From Epiperipatus broadwayi (Eukaryota > Onychophora > Udeonychophora > Euonychophora > Peripatidae), in NCBI GenBank assembly GCA_028023455.1, contig JAQFVV010000180.1, positions 184,001 through 248,000 of the forward strand: a DNA stretch of 64,000 bases. The letters are read 5' to 3'. How positions within the stretch are numbered: the stretch's first letter is position 1; every line of letters starts with the position of its first letter. The position numbers were made by a program, and so were the translations under genes. Under the pieces are notes generated by a model. It was not told the DNA's origin. It saw only the letters and a list, made by a program, of their open reading frames with translations, and did not search any database. Positions 34,660 to 47,014 of the stretch are shown in pieces.

Positions 34660-36640
34660 ATTATTTTTGGTGCATATGTTTAGCATTCTACCATGAAAGA
34701 AAATTGCCAGAGAAAAGTATATTTTATAAAATATAATGTATTAAAAAATGTAGATTTTAATTTTATTTAATAAACAAGGTTCCTGATAATCAAAGAAAAA
34801 GAAAATGTACATGTAGATATTTTTTAAGATAACAAAATGTAATTTGCTGTAATTAGAGAGGAAGGGAGGTGTGATATTTCTTCTCTCCCTAATTAAATAT
34901 GGTTGATCAGAATGTCGATCAGCAATATGAACTTAGTAAATGAAAAAAGAAAAATAATTAGAGATTGTATATAATTAAACTTTGTTTAAATTTTGTCAAG
35001 TGTTCATTTATTTTGGTTGATAAAATTATGTTAGTCCACTAACAAAGATGTTATGCTATATTAAAGATAATATAAAACCATGTATTGTGTGCAAGTTACA
35101 ATTAATATTGTAAATTAATTATAATAAAAATAAGCTTTGTGAGGCAATTAAATTCCTGAAGAGATGAAGAAAGGAAAAGTGTGAATAAGTACTTGTGCCA
35201 TGGAATCAGACCAGTAGTACAAAAAGGCAATCACAAGAACTTTGAGATTCCTTCTTGACTTGATTAATATTGTTCGTGAATTCTGCAAATCAGAATGCTG
35301 TATTCTTCATCGAGCAGTGTATCGCAGACATCGAGCAGTGTATCGCAGACAAAGATCCAGAAAGCTGTGCAAAAATGGTTTGTTGTGTGCTTGTTTTTAT
35401 TTGCAGAGATAATTCACTGCTAAGCAGATATGGGTGCTGATGACTCCTTGCTAACCTAAAGTTGTGAGAATGCTTTGATTCAAACACCTTGCCTAAATAA
35501 TAACAATCCTAGAAAGCTAATAAGAAAACTAATACTTCACATGAACATAAAGGTTTTCATAGTTCATTGAAATATGGCCATGGCCAGCACCTATTATACC
35601 AATCATTAAATCCATTCAAAGAAATAATAGTTAAGATTAATGGGAACTCTATACCTAAGTGCAATATTTCCTGAACTAGTAATAACACCTTTTAATAAAT
35701 TAAAAAGTCAGATGAATTAAACTATTAGTGCTAACAAAATACCTAATTAAATTAGTAATTAAGAATGTGTTATATATCTATTTTATGTGAAGTTGTATCT
35801 ATACATTAATGTTTAATAATATTTAGTAGAGTAGTATTAATAAATAATTTAGTATTTATAGTGTGTACTTACTTGCTTATTAAATCTATGTGGTAATTTA
35901 AATTCAACAATCTTCCGTATATAAATGCTAATATATGTAATTATTTTACTATATCCCTGTAACTAGAAATCCGATAAAAAAATTATAAAGAAGAGAGAAA
36001 TTCCATCTTTATTAATTAATTTTGTGATGGTTATGTTCAACTTATATAATCCACTGAAACACTGACACGTGAAACAAATAAATAAAAGCTGTCACAAGTT
36101 ATAGGTTTCTTTTATACCATAAGGTACACTCTTACTCATGGTTTGATTGACCAGTAAATATAATTGTATTTTTTCCTAATATTTATTTATAATTAAGTAT
36201 TTATTTATACAGTGCTATGTTGATAAATAGTAAATGTAAATTAGCGATCAGGCTAATGCACATGCGCTTTACAGATAACTATACGTAAATAATACTAACA
36301 TTCTCAAACACAAGATAAAGTCTTTAGAAAAGGTAGAATGAATCTATCTAACTTTTCGACCCAAACGTTTAAGTATGGGAAAATCTTAAGTGTTTGGATA
36401 TGAGAATGTGACAATATTAAACAGTCATTTTAAATTATTTTAATATGCTTGGATGAATGACGCTTGCGAAATTATTTAAAATTTACTATACATCATTCTT
36501 GATTGAAATTAAACATATATATAATTAAGTATTTATTTATACAGTGCTATGTTAATAAATTGTAAATGTAAATTAGTGATCAGGCTAATGCACATGCGCT
36601 TTAGTAAATTAAAAAGGGAGGGAGCAATTTGGTGTTATCA
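34660..36640. repeat. Diverged duplication D2, copy 2
   Basis: Collinear with 22290-23805. It differs by a ~20-bp local duplication at about 35309-35350 (CATCGAGCAGTGTATCGCAG twice), extra sequence around 35495-35575, and the 410-bp element at 36190-36599. Confidence 0.75.
36190..36599. mobile_element. 410-bp element with 78-bp terminal direct repeats (TRIM-like)
   Basis: The ends 36190-36267 and 36522-36599 are near-identical direct repeats starting TAATTAAGTATT and ending CACATGCGC. TTTA flanks both sides (36186-36189 and 36600-36603), and the related site at 23747-23750 lacks the element, which proves insertion. The interior has an imperfect hairpin (CAAACGTTTAAG with CTTAAGTGTTTG) and no coding frame. 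The ends are not TG...CA, so it is not a standard miniature LTR element. Confidence 0.8.
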
Positions 36641-36739
36641 CAAATGTTAATCTGTTATACTTATATGCATAGTATAAATAGTTTAAGACCCCTTTAGTAA
36701 CAGGGATCTGTAAATTAAAAAAAGACTTTTTTTGATGAA

Positions 36740-37440
36740 AATACGACACAATACAGATATGTATCATAGACCAAAACAAATAAACCATGGCATCATGAAT
36801 AAATAAAACATGCTAAGGCATTCAAAAGCCATATTTTCTTGGGATTTATGGATTCCATAATGTATATGAAAAAGTACAACATAAAAACACAAGAGCAAAG
36901 AAGACGATTTCTAAGCTAAAAGAAATATTTGCACAGCATGGATTTTAAAAAATATTAATTCCAGACAAAAGCACCATATATTTACTGGATGAAAGTTAAA
37001 AATTTTCACAAATGAAAAAGGAATACTACACTGGCAGAAAAGAACCTTTTATCAATTAGAAAAAGTTGACCAGTAGATCAGAAACTTCAGACATCCAAGA
37101 AGCATTATACACAACTCTATTATGTCAACACTCATATTTGGTAATTTAGTTAAAGTGGTGAAGCAACTATCTCAGACACCAAAGTGAAATAGGCAGTTAA
37201 TTAAGTCATATTTTTTTTTATTACAACCACTGCTTTGTTCAAAAGACAATTTTGAATAAGTCTTTTCAATAATTTTAACATGCCATTTTTAAGGGATCAT
37301 CTAACATAATTGTAGTATCTGAAAAATGTCTACAGTTAGACTTTTATAGATCCTAGACTAAGAAGGTAACTGTTTTTTATCACATGCTGAAATCAGAAAT
37401 TGATTAATGAACCAAACTAGAGTTATATGATAGGGCAAAA
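36740..37440 (+). pseudogene. Ty3/gypsy integrase remnant
   Basis: Decayed plus-strand frame with a zinc-binding-like HHE.IKHAKAFKSH block, then KKTISKLKEIFAQHGF and ILIPD, corresponding to the integrase core around its second Asp (usually ...GLPE.L.SDNG). Near 37420 LYDRAKNLGD resembles the segment after the core that usually reads YDR.AK.L. Several stops interrupt it. No LTRs were found around it. Confidence 0.5.
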
Positions 37441-37799
37441 AATCTGGGTGACAAATAGAAAATTTTTGATGGAAGAAATAACAATAGAAGTGCTATTTAA
37501 ACAAATAGTCATGAAAATATGAATGTAAACAGAAACAAAATTTAGAAAACAACTAAATCACATTCATCACTAAGTGAATCTCAATTAACCATTAAAACTG
37601 AAGTTAATGAATTAAAGTAAAAATCAACAAGAAAGCAAACAAATAATTGTCAGATGTATTGGAATACTTGCCATTGACAAATAATCAAAATAAAAGAAAA
37701 CGGAGATTATCACTGTATCTAAGAGATTACATTTAGAAAAAAAATAGATTCTCAATAATTGGGGAGAATTAATATATAAGTGAAAAATAAACATTTATA

Positions 37800-37852
37800 T
37801 GAATAATATAATAATAATAATAATAAAATAAGTAATAATAATAAAAACCAAC
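37800..37852. repeat. ATA/AAT microsatellite
   Basis: Runs of AATAATAATAATAATAA followed by an interrupted continuation. Confidence 0.85.
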
Positions 37853-37894
37853 TAATTAAATTAGAGAATTGAAATATTTATTATTTGCCTGAAG

Positions 37895-38470
37895 GTATGT
37901 GATGATGGTATATTAGATGTGATAATATGTTGGACTATTTCCGTATTCTATTAATAAATGCTGAATGTATAGAAAATTTTAAACTTTATTTAAACTTTTC
38001 AAATACAACTTGTTAGTAATAACATACAAATAGATAACACAAATTACTAATTTTACAATGTTTTGAGTAGTAGTATTCTTCACTCTTCTTCAGATGTTGC
38101 TAACATGACCAATGACAGTATTCAAATAGGAGTCAAACTCAAATCTTTAAATTCTCAAATATCGAATTTAAGGCAAATGCTTTGACAGAATAGCTCAGTT
38201 AAGTAAGTGTTTGCCTTAGATTTGATATTCGAAAGGTGCGAGTTCACTTCTATCGAATATTGTCACTGGTCACGCCAGTTACACCTGAAGAAGAGTGGAA
38301 ATATTACTTGAAACATTGTGTAATTACTAACATGTGTTGTATATTTGTGTGTTATTATTAACAAGTTGTTTGGATTTGAAAAGTTTAAATAAAGTTTAAA
38401 TTTTCTATAACATTCAACATTTGCTGATAGATGATGGAATAAGTCCAACATATTATCACATTTAAAATAT
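37895..38470. mobile_element. Head-to-head pair of tRNA-headed repeats (family B)
   Basis: 37895-38180 is the approximate reverse complement of 38181-38470. Both arms run outward to the same AT-rich end that includes AAATAAAGTTTAAA. Each arm has, from the centre outward, a tRNA-like head (right arm: ATAGCTCAGTTAAGTAAG with an A-box look, then GCGAGTTCACTTC with a B-box look), a CTGAAGA...GAAAC-type block, and the tail. Probably two SINE-like insertions joined head to head. Confidence 0.65.
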
Positions 38471-40159
38471 TTATATTACAAAAATTTAAGTATAGGTCTG
38501 AAATGAAAGGACAGTAGAATTAATTGCTGAAGAATACTTTAAAGTAAAAAAAGACAATTCAGCTATGTTCTGGAAGTTATAAAAAAAGCCCTGCAGAGTG
38601 TCAGATTCTGAAGTGAAAAGTTCTCAGATTAATTCTAGTTTTAGACCAATGAAATAAATAAATATTATAATTAAAAGATCTGTTAAAATAGATCAATTGC
38701 TGTTACTGCATGCTAAAAAAAGAAGAGCAAAGAAAAAAGTGGACAATCAATGATAGTCAATCAAAAAGTTCTAATACCGAGAGCTCTTCTGTCTCTGTAA
38801 CTTAAACCAATAAACCTAGGGCTTAAACAGATCACTAAAATCTATATTATGATTTTTGGAAGCTTAAATTGTTAATCATTTAACCTAGTTGTTTGACTCA
38901 ATAATTAAACATTATAACTGTCTGTATATAATTTTCCAATTAGTACACAATGGCTGTTAATATGATGCAGATTGGACAGATCAGAAAATACTGATGGTTA
39001 AAAATTAAATATTGGAAATTAAGTGCAAATTGTTAAAGATGATAGGGCTAGATATTGCAAGTATCTATAAAATATGCTTGATATGTTATAGAGTAAGGGT
39101 TTACAATTGTGTATTTATTTTTTTAAGTCTAAGAAGTAACAATCTAGTGAATATTGAAAGTATTTTCAAAAAATGTGCATGTTTTTACTGGCATCTATAT
39201 CAATGATAATAATGCTGACAAAGTGAAAAATATATTTAAGAAATAGTAAGTCATTGAAAAAAAATATAAAAATAGTGAAATAAAAAAAGATTATAAAATT
39301 GAAATTTCTTTAAAAAAATGATTAAGTTGTTGAGTGATTGTAGGTAGTTATCAAAAGAGGTGAAAGATGAATAATAATAAATATGTTTTAAAAATTACAA
39401 GAGAAGAATTTACATAAAACAGCTTCAAAACATTAAAAAATCATTTCATTTAGATTTTTAGTTTAAAATAATTTAGAAACAATATTAACAATGCACTCAT
39501 AGATTTACTGCAATTTGATAGTAGAAGATTTATTATTAACTTTTAAATGCAGACGAACCAAAATAATAGTAAAAAAATAGCCAATTGATAAATTAAGAAT
39601 CAGGTAGTGATAGGAGAAATATTGTCGTTTTGCGTGATTAAAAAAAGTGAATAGTAAACTAAATGAGAAGACAAACCGAAAATAAAAAATTAAATTGTTC
39701 AAGGACAATTTAAAAGATGTTAATTTAAAAATAGTACCTTATAAAAAACTAAGAAAAAAAAAAAGAGAGATTATAAAATGATCTAGAAAAGAAATAATAA
39801 ATTATTTAACCCGTAAAAGATAAGCCTATGTATAGAAGATAGAATAATGATTCGAAATATTAAACAATAAAATTAACAAAGTTAAAATGAAAAACAGAAA
39901 ATAATTTTAGAAATATTACTAGAAAGGAGTAAAAATTGTAAATAAAAATAATTAGTAGAAAAAACAAATGCATAGAAAAATGAAAATATATAATAGAAAT
40001 ATGTAGAGTTCATCTAAAACAATAAAAATGTCAGATAGTTAAGAATGAAATAGATGATATTCTTGTAAACCATAGTTATTTGGTATAAAGGCAATAATTT
40101 TAGATATCAGGAAAAAAGGCAAAAATGAAATAACGATTTAGATTGAAAATGTAAACTTA
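38471..40159. other. A-rich sequence, possible decayed retroelement, no gene supported
   Basis: Plus-strand A-rich DNA with many Lys-rich short frames. It may be the 5' part of the LINE debris at 41380-42340, but I could not identify an endonuclease. Confidence 0.35.
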
Positions 40160-40164
40160 GTAGC

Positions 40165-41155
40165 AAACTCTCCATATACATATAATAGTACCACCCAGTG
40201 TAAGCTACAGTAATCAATGAATGCTAGAAAGTTTGTGCATAAAATCCTTATTTAATGTCTATTCATCCAATATCCCAGACTAGTTTGTAGTTTTCATCAT
40301 TGAGGAACCGTGGATCTGAGAGCACTGAACCTAGATATTTGGATCAAATGCAACCCTCCAGCAGCCACCTTCTACCTACTTACTTAACTATAAAATTATG
40401 AGCTGAAAATGAAAACAATAATGTTTTCAATTCAAGCTAATTCACTTGCTTAGTTATACAGATCTGAACCCAGTTCAGTATCTATACATTTTAGTATCTT
40501 TGGTTTTATAATAACCATAATCACTATCATCTTAAGGGAAGGTCCTGATGAAATCCACAAGCTGGAAACTTGCCTGTGATATTGAATGAGTAAGCACTGG
40601 ATAGGGATTTTATGCATAAAGGTTCTAGCATTTATTGATTACTATGCTATATAGAATTTGTTACTGTTTTAGCAGCTTGTTTAAGTATAGGAAATTGTGA
40701 TTATGTGATGTTTTAGCAGTTTAATACCAATTCTGCCCACAAGATGATAATGACTATGGTTATTAAAACCTAGACACCAACATGTGATACTGAACTGCAT
40801 TCAGATTTGTATGACTATAAAATAAATTAACTTGGATTGAAAACATTATTGTGTTTTCATTTCAAGTTCATAGCTTTATAATTAAGTAAATAAGTAAAAG
40901 GTGACTGTTGGAGGAATGTATTAAATCCAAAGATCTAGGTGTGGTGATCTCAGATCCAAGGCTTCTCACTGATAAGTCACAATTAGAAAATAGTCTGGGA
41001 TATTGGGTAAGTAGGTACTAGATATAGATTTTATGCACAAACCTTCTAGCATCCATGGATTATTATGGCTTGCACTAGGTGGAACTACTGACTGAATGGA
41101 GAGTTTTCTACTGTTTTAACAACTTGTGTAAGCATAGGAAACAATGATCATGTGG
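40165..41155 (+). mobile_element. Composite family A element
   Basis: An inverted (minus) unit at about 40165-40535 is followed by a 5'-shortened plus unit (hammerhead-like core at 40545-40551) and a complete plus unit (core at 40969-40975), 424 bp apart. Sequence divergence is greater than in other copies, so this is older. Target duplications were not resolved. It interrupts A-rich LINE-like debris. Confidence 0.7.
40954..41008 (+). ncRNA. Hammerhead-like motif, decayed (family A, 40-kb element)
   Basis: Outer stem ATCCAA at 40954-40959 with TTGGGT at 41003-41008 still pairs with one G-U. The core reads CTGATAA rather than CTGANGA, stem II is eroded, and a GTC triplet remains. A sister motif with CTGATGA and GGAAAC lies at about 40545-40575 but has lost the 5' side of stem I. 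Confidence 0.45.
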
Positions 41156-41379
41156 CTATAGATGTAGTTGATGTGGATATAGAAGTAAGTATTGGAATAC
41201 TTATTTTCAAAGAGTAAAATGGTGAAAGAAGATCAGAAAGATTTGAGATTTTTTTAAATTGTTATATAAAAATTGAGGAATATGAGAGAATACTTGAATT
41301 AACAAAACAGCTTTTATTAAAATGGGATAGGAGAAAAAAAACATATCAGAGTTGTAAAAATAATTATAAGGAATAAATA

Positions 41380-42340
41380 GTAGCTAAGATGAAGAAATGT
41401 TTAACTTGGATAATATGTTCCCAATTATGTAGTCTATGTAACAGAAATGTCTAATCTTATTACAATCAAGGAATGCATATGCTTTACATCGCCACAATGC
41501 ACAAGTTCTTACAAAAATAAAAACTGGCAAAGCACAAGATTCATTTGAATTATTAAAGAATATGAGGGAAAAGATTTGGAGAGAATTATATGTAATAAAA
41601 TCACATATGAGAAGTGATCAGAAATCTACTAAACACTGTTCCCAATTCCATGAAAATCTGAGGACAAGATTAGATACAGTTCTATTTGAACAGCAGTTTG
41701 GTTATAAAAAAAAAGAGGAAGGAAATGCAATTTGATATTGAATAATAATGTTGAGAGATAAATGGAAATTAAAAAATAGATTAATATTTGCATTTTTTCA
41801 AAAATCAAAAAGTAGATTATTTTGATCCCTATATTGACAAAAAAGAATAGCATGATTTTTGCAAAGCTAAATAATCTTCTCTATAGAAGAAATAGATATA
41901 AGAAAAAATAAGGCAGAGATATTATCTTTAAAAATTGTTCCATTTAATAATTACTATAAAAGGGTTTATGGAACTGATCATTTATTCATAGCATAACAAA
42001 ACTTACATTGACAAATGAGCTTAACAATAAATTCTGTTGGACTGACAGAATTTGTTGAATGTGTAAAATTAAAATATATAGAAATAAAACTATGAAAGTA
42101 ACCATGAAAAACAAACAGAAAGTCATAAAATAGATTAATGCTTTTAAATATTTGAGAAAACGTTTAAGTGATGAGGGAATACTATAAAAAAATTTAAGAA
42201 TGAAAACTATAATAACTAAACAACAGGTTTATAGAGTAAGCATTATTGTGACCATTGGAATTAGATTTAAAAGAAAGATTTGTTAAATATTTTGAGTATC
42301 TATGACACAGAGACACAATCATTTAAACAAAGAGAAAATG
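41380..42340 (+). pseudogene. Non-LTR retrotransposon reverse transcriptase debris
   Basis: Around 41660-41715 the plus strand reads RLDTVLFEQQFGYKKK, matching the start of the palm motif QFGFRKG in LINE reverse transcriptases. Around 42140 it reads NAFKYLRKRLSDEG, matching the FKYLGS..S.DG block after the catalytic region. The catalytic [FY]ADD block between them is not recognisable. All frames are broken by stops. Confidence 0.5.
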
Positions 42341-42442
42341 AGATTTGAGATATGGGTTTGAAAAATTAATATAAATTAGAAATATAATATTAGCAACGTA
42401 GAAGTATAAAAAAATCCATTTACTTCTGTTTCTAATCACGAC

Positions 42443-42965
42443 TCAATCCTTTTTTCTTTTCAAAAATATACAGTACATATAGCCATATAATTCTATAATT
42501 AAAACCACTTCTTTTCTTTTCAAAAACTTTATTTGATGTATATATATATATCCACTTATTTCCAAAAAAAATAAATAAGGAAATACGTTTTTTATTGTAA
42601 CAATTGGTTTTTTGGATAAAAGAAAATGTAAAAAGGGAAAGTTTTTTGACAAGGGAGTCAAGTAAGTGTGGTGTATGTTTTGTGTTTTTAATTTAATTGA
42701 TTTTAATATATTTTATTTATTTTTAAATTTTATGGGGTTTATATGTTTTATATTGTTTTTGATTATTTTGTTGTTTTTTTTGGTTTTATTATGTGAAGTT
42801 TGTTTATAATGTAATATGTTTTTTCTAGATCCTTGAAAATGACTATAGAGTAAAGATAGTCAAAACGTTGGAAATAAGTGGATATATATATACATCGAAT
42901 AAAGTTTTTGAAAAGAAAAGAAGCGGTTTTAATTATAGAGTTATATAAGTATAGAAAAGATTGAT
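42443..42965. mobile_element. Head-to-head palindromic repeat pair (family C)
   Basis: The left arm 42443-42560 is the reverse complement of 42865-42965 (shared AATAAAGTTTTTGAAAAG and GGAAATAAGTGG). The right arm extends farther inward and includes a hairpin GACTAT/ATAGTC (42841-42846 and 42856-42861) between TTGAAAA and AAAAC. That arrangement could be a decayed hammerhead core, but two core bases differ. Confidence 0.65.
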
Positions 42966-43100
42966 TTTTTTTTTTTTTTTAGGAAATTATGAAGAAAAAT
43001 TGGATTGCGTATATTGTAGAATTATAAAAGGTATATTTGGAAGGGACTGAAGTGATCATGAGAAGAAAAAAAAGGAACAGAATTTGACAAAAGATTTTTA

Positions 43101-43380
43101 AGCCAATAAACATATGATCACCATTTGTTATGCTTGCTTATAACTGTTATTAAAACAGGCAAAACTCTCTATACATATTGCCACTCAGTGCAAGCAAGAG
43201 TAATCAGTGTTCTCAGATCCAAGGCTCCTCTCTGACGAAGGCCACAAGCCAGAAACTAGTCTGGGGATATTGGATGAGTAGGCATTAGATGGGGATTTTA
43301 TGACAAGCCTTCTGGCACCCATTGATTACTCTGGCTTGCACAGAGTGGCAATATGTATAGAGAGTTTTGCCTGTTTTAAT
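43101..43380 (+). mobile_element. Short family A element with a 12-bp target duplication
   Basis: AAAAGATTTTTA flanks it at 43089-43100 and 43381-43392. The first ~105 bp are an inverted copy of the 3' part, switching near 43206 to a single plus-strand unit with the best-preserved hammerhead-like motif in the window. The right end GTTTTGCCTGTTTTAAT matches the end of the 15-kb copy. Confidence 0.85.
43217..43275 (+). ncRNA. Type I hammerhead-ribozyme-like motif with GTC cleavage site
   Basis: Outer stem I ATCCAA (43217-43222) with TTGGAT (43270-43275). An internal loop GGC/TA follows, then inner stem I TCCTC (43226-43230) with GGGGA (43263-43267). The core CTGACGA is at 43232-43238, stem II GGC/GCC at 43240-43242 and 43048-43050 of the same hairpin with loop CACAA (the second strand is 43248-43250), and GAAAC at 43252-43256. 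A minimal stem III is AC/GT across TA, and GTC is the cleavage triplet at 43259-43261. Every conserved core base of the hammerhead is present. The weakest point is a T-T mismatch at the base of stem I (43231 and 43262). Very short stem III and a stem I internal loop are known for hammerheads in Penelope-like elements and retrozymes. Confidence 0.72.
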
Positions 43381-43679
43381 AAAAGATTTTTAGAAAAATT
43401 ACAATGAACTTTTAAAAAATTGAGTAAAAGAGTGATTTGGAGAAAACGTTTGATACAAAAAACCTGCCATATGGAAGTCCGCTAATGATGATGCACTATC
43501 TAATAAACACGTCTGTGTTGACGTGTGAATGTATTTAAATAGGTACGCTGATTGTTTTTGTCATCTTTAATATAAAACTAAGTACTACATCTATATGAAT
43601 GAGTTATTCTATTTTGTAAGTGCTAGAAATGGACATATACTGTTACTTGTTGTATTTTTATATTAAACTATTTCCATCA

Positions 43680-43835
43680 TCTAATATGTGTATCGAATGT
43701 CTTGAGAAAAATTTAACTTTATTTAAAAAATTCCAAATACATTTAACTGTTAGTAATAGCACATCAAACAGGGTAGTATATGCACGTTTCGAGAGGTATT
43801 ATTCTCCCGTCGGTAACGAAACGCTACTCTCATTT
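43680..43835 (-). repeat. Relic of a family B/C-type repeat
   Basis: On the minus strand a hairpin block (GGGAG...CTCTC then GAAACG) is followed by ATTACTAACAGTTAAAT and TTAAATAAAGTTAAAT, a tail related to that of family B. A degenerate single copy. Confidence 0.5.
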
Positions 43836-46280
43836 TTTTAAAAAAATAAATTGTCTTAACTTTTTAATTGGGCTTAAAAATGAAACTTACAATCAATAGC
43901 GAGCAAGTTTTTTTCTCTATACTGATCACAGGTCTAAAAGATTTTTGACTTGTAACATCAAAGAATCATTTACATATAGGAGCACTGAAATAACATATTA
44001 CCCCCTGTTTTGATCATGTGAGCGTTTATTATTAAAATCTCACCTCTTGAAGAACATTTTATCTCAGGATAATGAAGGATTTTTTTTCCACGGTTATTAA
44101 GAAAGCTGAATTAGTAGATTGATATTAGAACACGGAAGCTCGTTTACACGTGCAGATTTTGTTTTTGAGCAAATTTATATATAGTAACTATTTTTAATAA
44201 TATCACATAGTAAATAAAATAAGGGTTTTGTCTTGATGCCGATCAGATACGTTTTAATATTCCCAATATGACCAATCATAAAAATCACTAATTTTGCCGC
44301 AAGCGCATGCGCTTCTACCATGCTATTGTTTGTTATAGTAAGGATGAAATGTTTTTTCGTGTATCGTTTGTCATTTTCTACAAATAGCATTTTAATATTA
44401 CAGTGTGTGCTTTTTAAATAACAGAATGTTATGCTCATACAAATGTAAAGAATAAAATTGTATTAAGCTAAGAATATAACAAATGGAAAACCTCCATGCG
44501 AAGGAATAATTACTTTCGAGAACGAGGCTCTGAAAAAAAAAATTAGTCATCTAACCAGTTAAGTAATGGAAAGATTAGTTAGTTTCATCCAATTTATCTG
44601 CTGAAGATGCGGAAAGGGGACCTAGAATTCAGTTTACAACCCACTCGATCTATATTATAAATTCTACATGCTTCAGAATTTGTAAAGCGAATGCAGATCA
44701 CCAAATATTAGTTACTAATATTGCTTTTGTCGTTGCATTCTGTCTTCAACAATTCTTTTCATACTGGCATATGAAAGCATTCTATTTCGTTGTTCACATT
44801 TTTAAAATAGAATATTTTTGTGTCTCTCACTTCCGAAAATTTTGCCTTTTAAAATATCCCATAAAAAATTATGTCTTAGGATATGAACCAAGAATTTACC
44901 TCCTTAATGTAATTTTCATTACGGAAATGTTAATTAAGTGGATAATCTGGTATAATGAATGACTAAAAAATTATTAAGAATTTACCTTTCTCATTTTATG
45001 TAGTATTACATAACTGTGATAATACATCACTAATAATAATATTTTTTGTCTATTGAAAATAAAAGTTATTTAATTTACTTCATTTTGGAGCCTGTTATTT
45101 TGTTATATTAAAACGTTCTAATCATTCTATGTTTAACCCTCACATTTTAACCATCCGTTTCGAATAAAAATAAAATAAATATTTTATAGTTTTAAAAATA
45201 ATTGTCGCACTTTACATGTAACCGTATAAAATACCAAATATTTGATGTTTATATTATATGTTGATATTGAGAGATTGTTTTTTTCATAACTTTTTCTAGA
45301 TAGCTTTCCATTATTTCCAGTTAATACTGTGTACTTTTATTTTTAAAAAACTTGTTTATTTACATGATACATAAATTGTAATTATTTTTGAATGATATAT
45401 TAATTTTTTTAAAATGAATGTTAATTCATGGAAAGTACTTGATTTTAAAAAAACCCAAAACATTTAACTGGTGTAACTACTTGCCTGTAGAGCTGCTGCT
45501 ACCACTATGCAATTGTGTTATGTTTATACAGTAGTATGACTGTGAATAATATTCCTGGTCATTTAAAAATAACTCTGAAAATAAGATATTTAATAAACAT
45601 ATCGGTAATACAATACATATATAATATTCTCATGGATAAATGAATTCATAGTATTACTTCCGGGAGTTTCTGTCTAATAAAAATATAATAGCCAAATAGC
45701 TGATGTTTCACACACAGAGTACTTGCAAAATTTAGCTATGATGGTTTTGCCTCCATTGTGATTAGCAAATTATGCAGGTCTGTTAATGATACATAATATT
45801 TAGATAGATGTTGTGACTTCCACCTGCAGTTAGCTTGTACCCTGTGCAGATATGTTAATGATTATAGTTAGAACTTTCCCTCTCCAGGTTTGAATGTGCC
45901 TCATTGCTATTCAACACCTGACAATTGTCTGATGTTGTCTAGTTATCTAAAAATTATCTTTTGTAGTGAGATCCCTGATCTTATTGGAAACAAATGGTTT
46001 CACTGATCTAGGTCTCCAAACAGCCTGTTTATGCCATTGATCATTTATTTTCTTTCATTGTTATCTCATTAGCCAGTCTTATTGTAAGTTAAATCCATTC
46101 CTGATAAGATTGTGGTAATAACACATTCTTTATTTGAGAGTAAGCTTCTGCTGAGTTAGAATGAGTTCACAACAAAATGTTAATCAAGTGTTTCTCAATC
46201 AAATGTACTACTAAGATTCCAAGAAATCTTTTGGTGTAGTTCATTAAATTCATCGTTATAAGGCATGGCTTTATATTCAT
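43836..46280. other. AT-rich sequence, nothing recognised
   Basis: Some CpG-containing patches (44300-44320, 44500-44530) but no coding frame or repeat I could identify. Confidence 0.5.
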
Positions 46281-46474
46281 AAATTTATTTGGTTGTTTTC
46301 TCATCCCTGGTGTTCACCACAGGATGGCATTGATGCTAATTAAAAACATATACATATAACGATTCCGGGCCGGACCTAAATGATTGATTTGATCTAAAAA
46401 GATCTGATTTCTTAGATTTGTAATAAAATATTCTACTAACTAATACTATTATATGATGTTAGTTTTTTCATTTT

Positions 46475-46980
46475 TGTAAATGTTTATTAATCTTATCTTG
46501 TTTTTGAGTTTGTGTGTCTTTAAAGTTACGGTGTTTTTCTAATTTTTTTTTTTTTTGACTTTACGTGTGTCTTTTTAAAGTTACGGTCTTTTTTTTTGCA
46601 AGACAATTTTATTCAAAAGCAAGACGTAATAAGTAAATGTTTATTAATTTTATCTTGTTTTTGAGTTTGTGTGTGTGTCTTTAAAGTTACGGGGCTTTTT
46701 CGAATTTTTTTTTTTTGGACTTTATGTGTGTCTTTATAAAGTTACGGTATTTTTTTGGCAAGAGTAAATCAATAATTTGATTCAAAAGCAAGACGTAATA
46801 AGTCAATGTTTATTAATCTTAGATTGTTTTTTAGTTTGTGTGTGTGTGTCTTTAAAGTTACAGGGCTTTTTCTCATTTTTTTTGGACTTTATATGTATCT
46901 TTTTTAAAAGTTACGGTATTTTTGGTCAAGAGTAAATCAATCATTTTATTAAAAAAGCACGACATAATTCTAAATCTATC
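46475..46980. repeat. Tandem array, three units of ~160-170 bp
   Basis: Each unit has AATGTTTATTAAT, GAGTTTGTGTGT or a close form, then two copies of CTTTAAAGTTACGG-like sequence, and ends AAAGCAAGACGTAATAAG. Poly-T runs vary in length between units. Confidence 0.85.
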
Positions 46981-47014
46981 AAAAGTAACGTAATTTATAT
47001 ACTACAATTTAGAA

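Noticed and set aside
42831-42866. Active hammerhead in family C
   Set aside because: The hairpin is perfect, but the core reads TTGAAAA/AAAAC instead of CTGANGA/GAAAC and no stem I partner is clear, so it is at most a relic.
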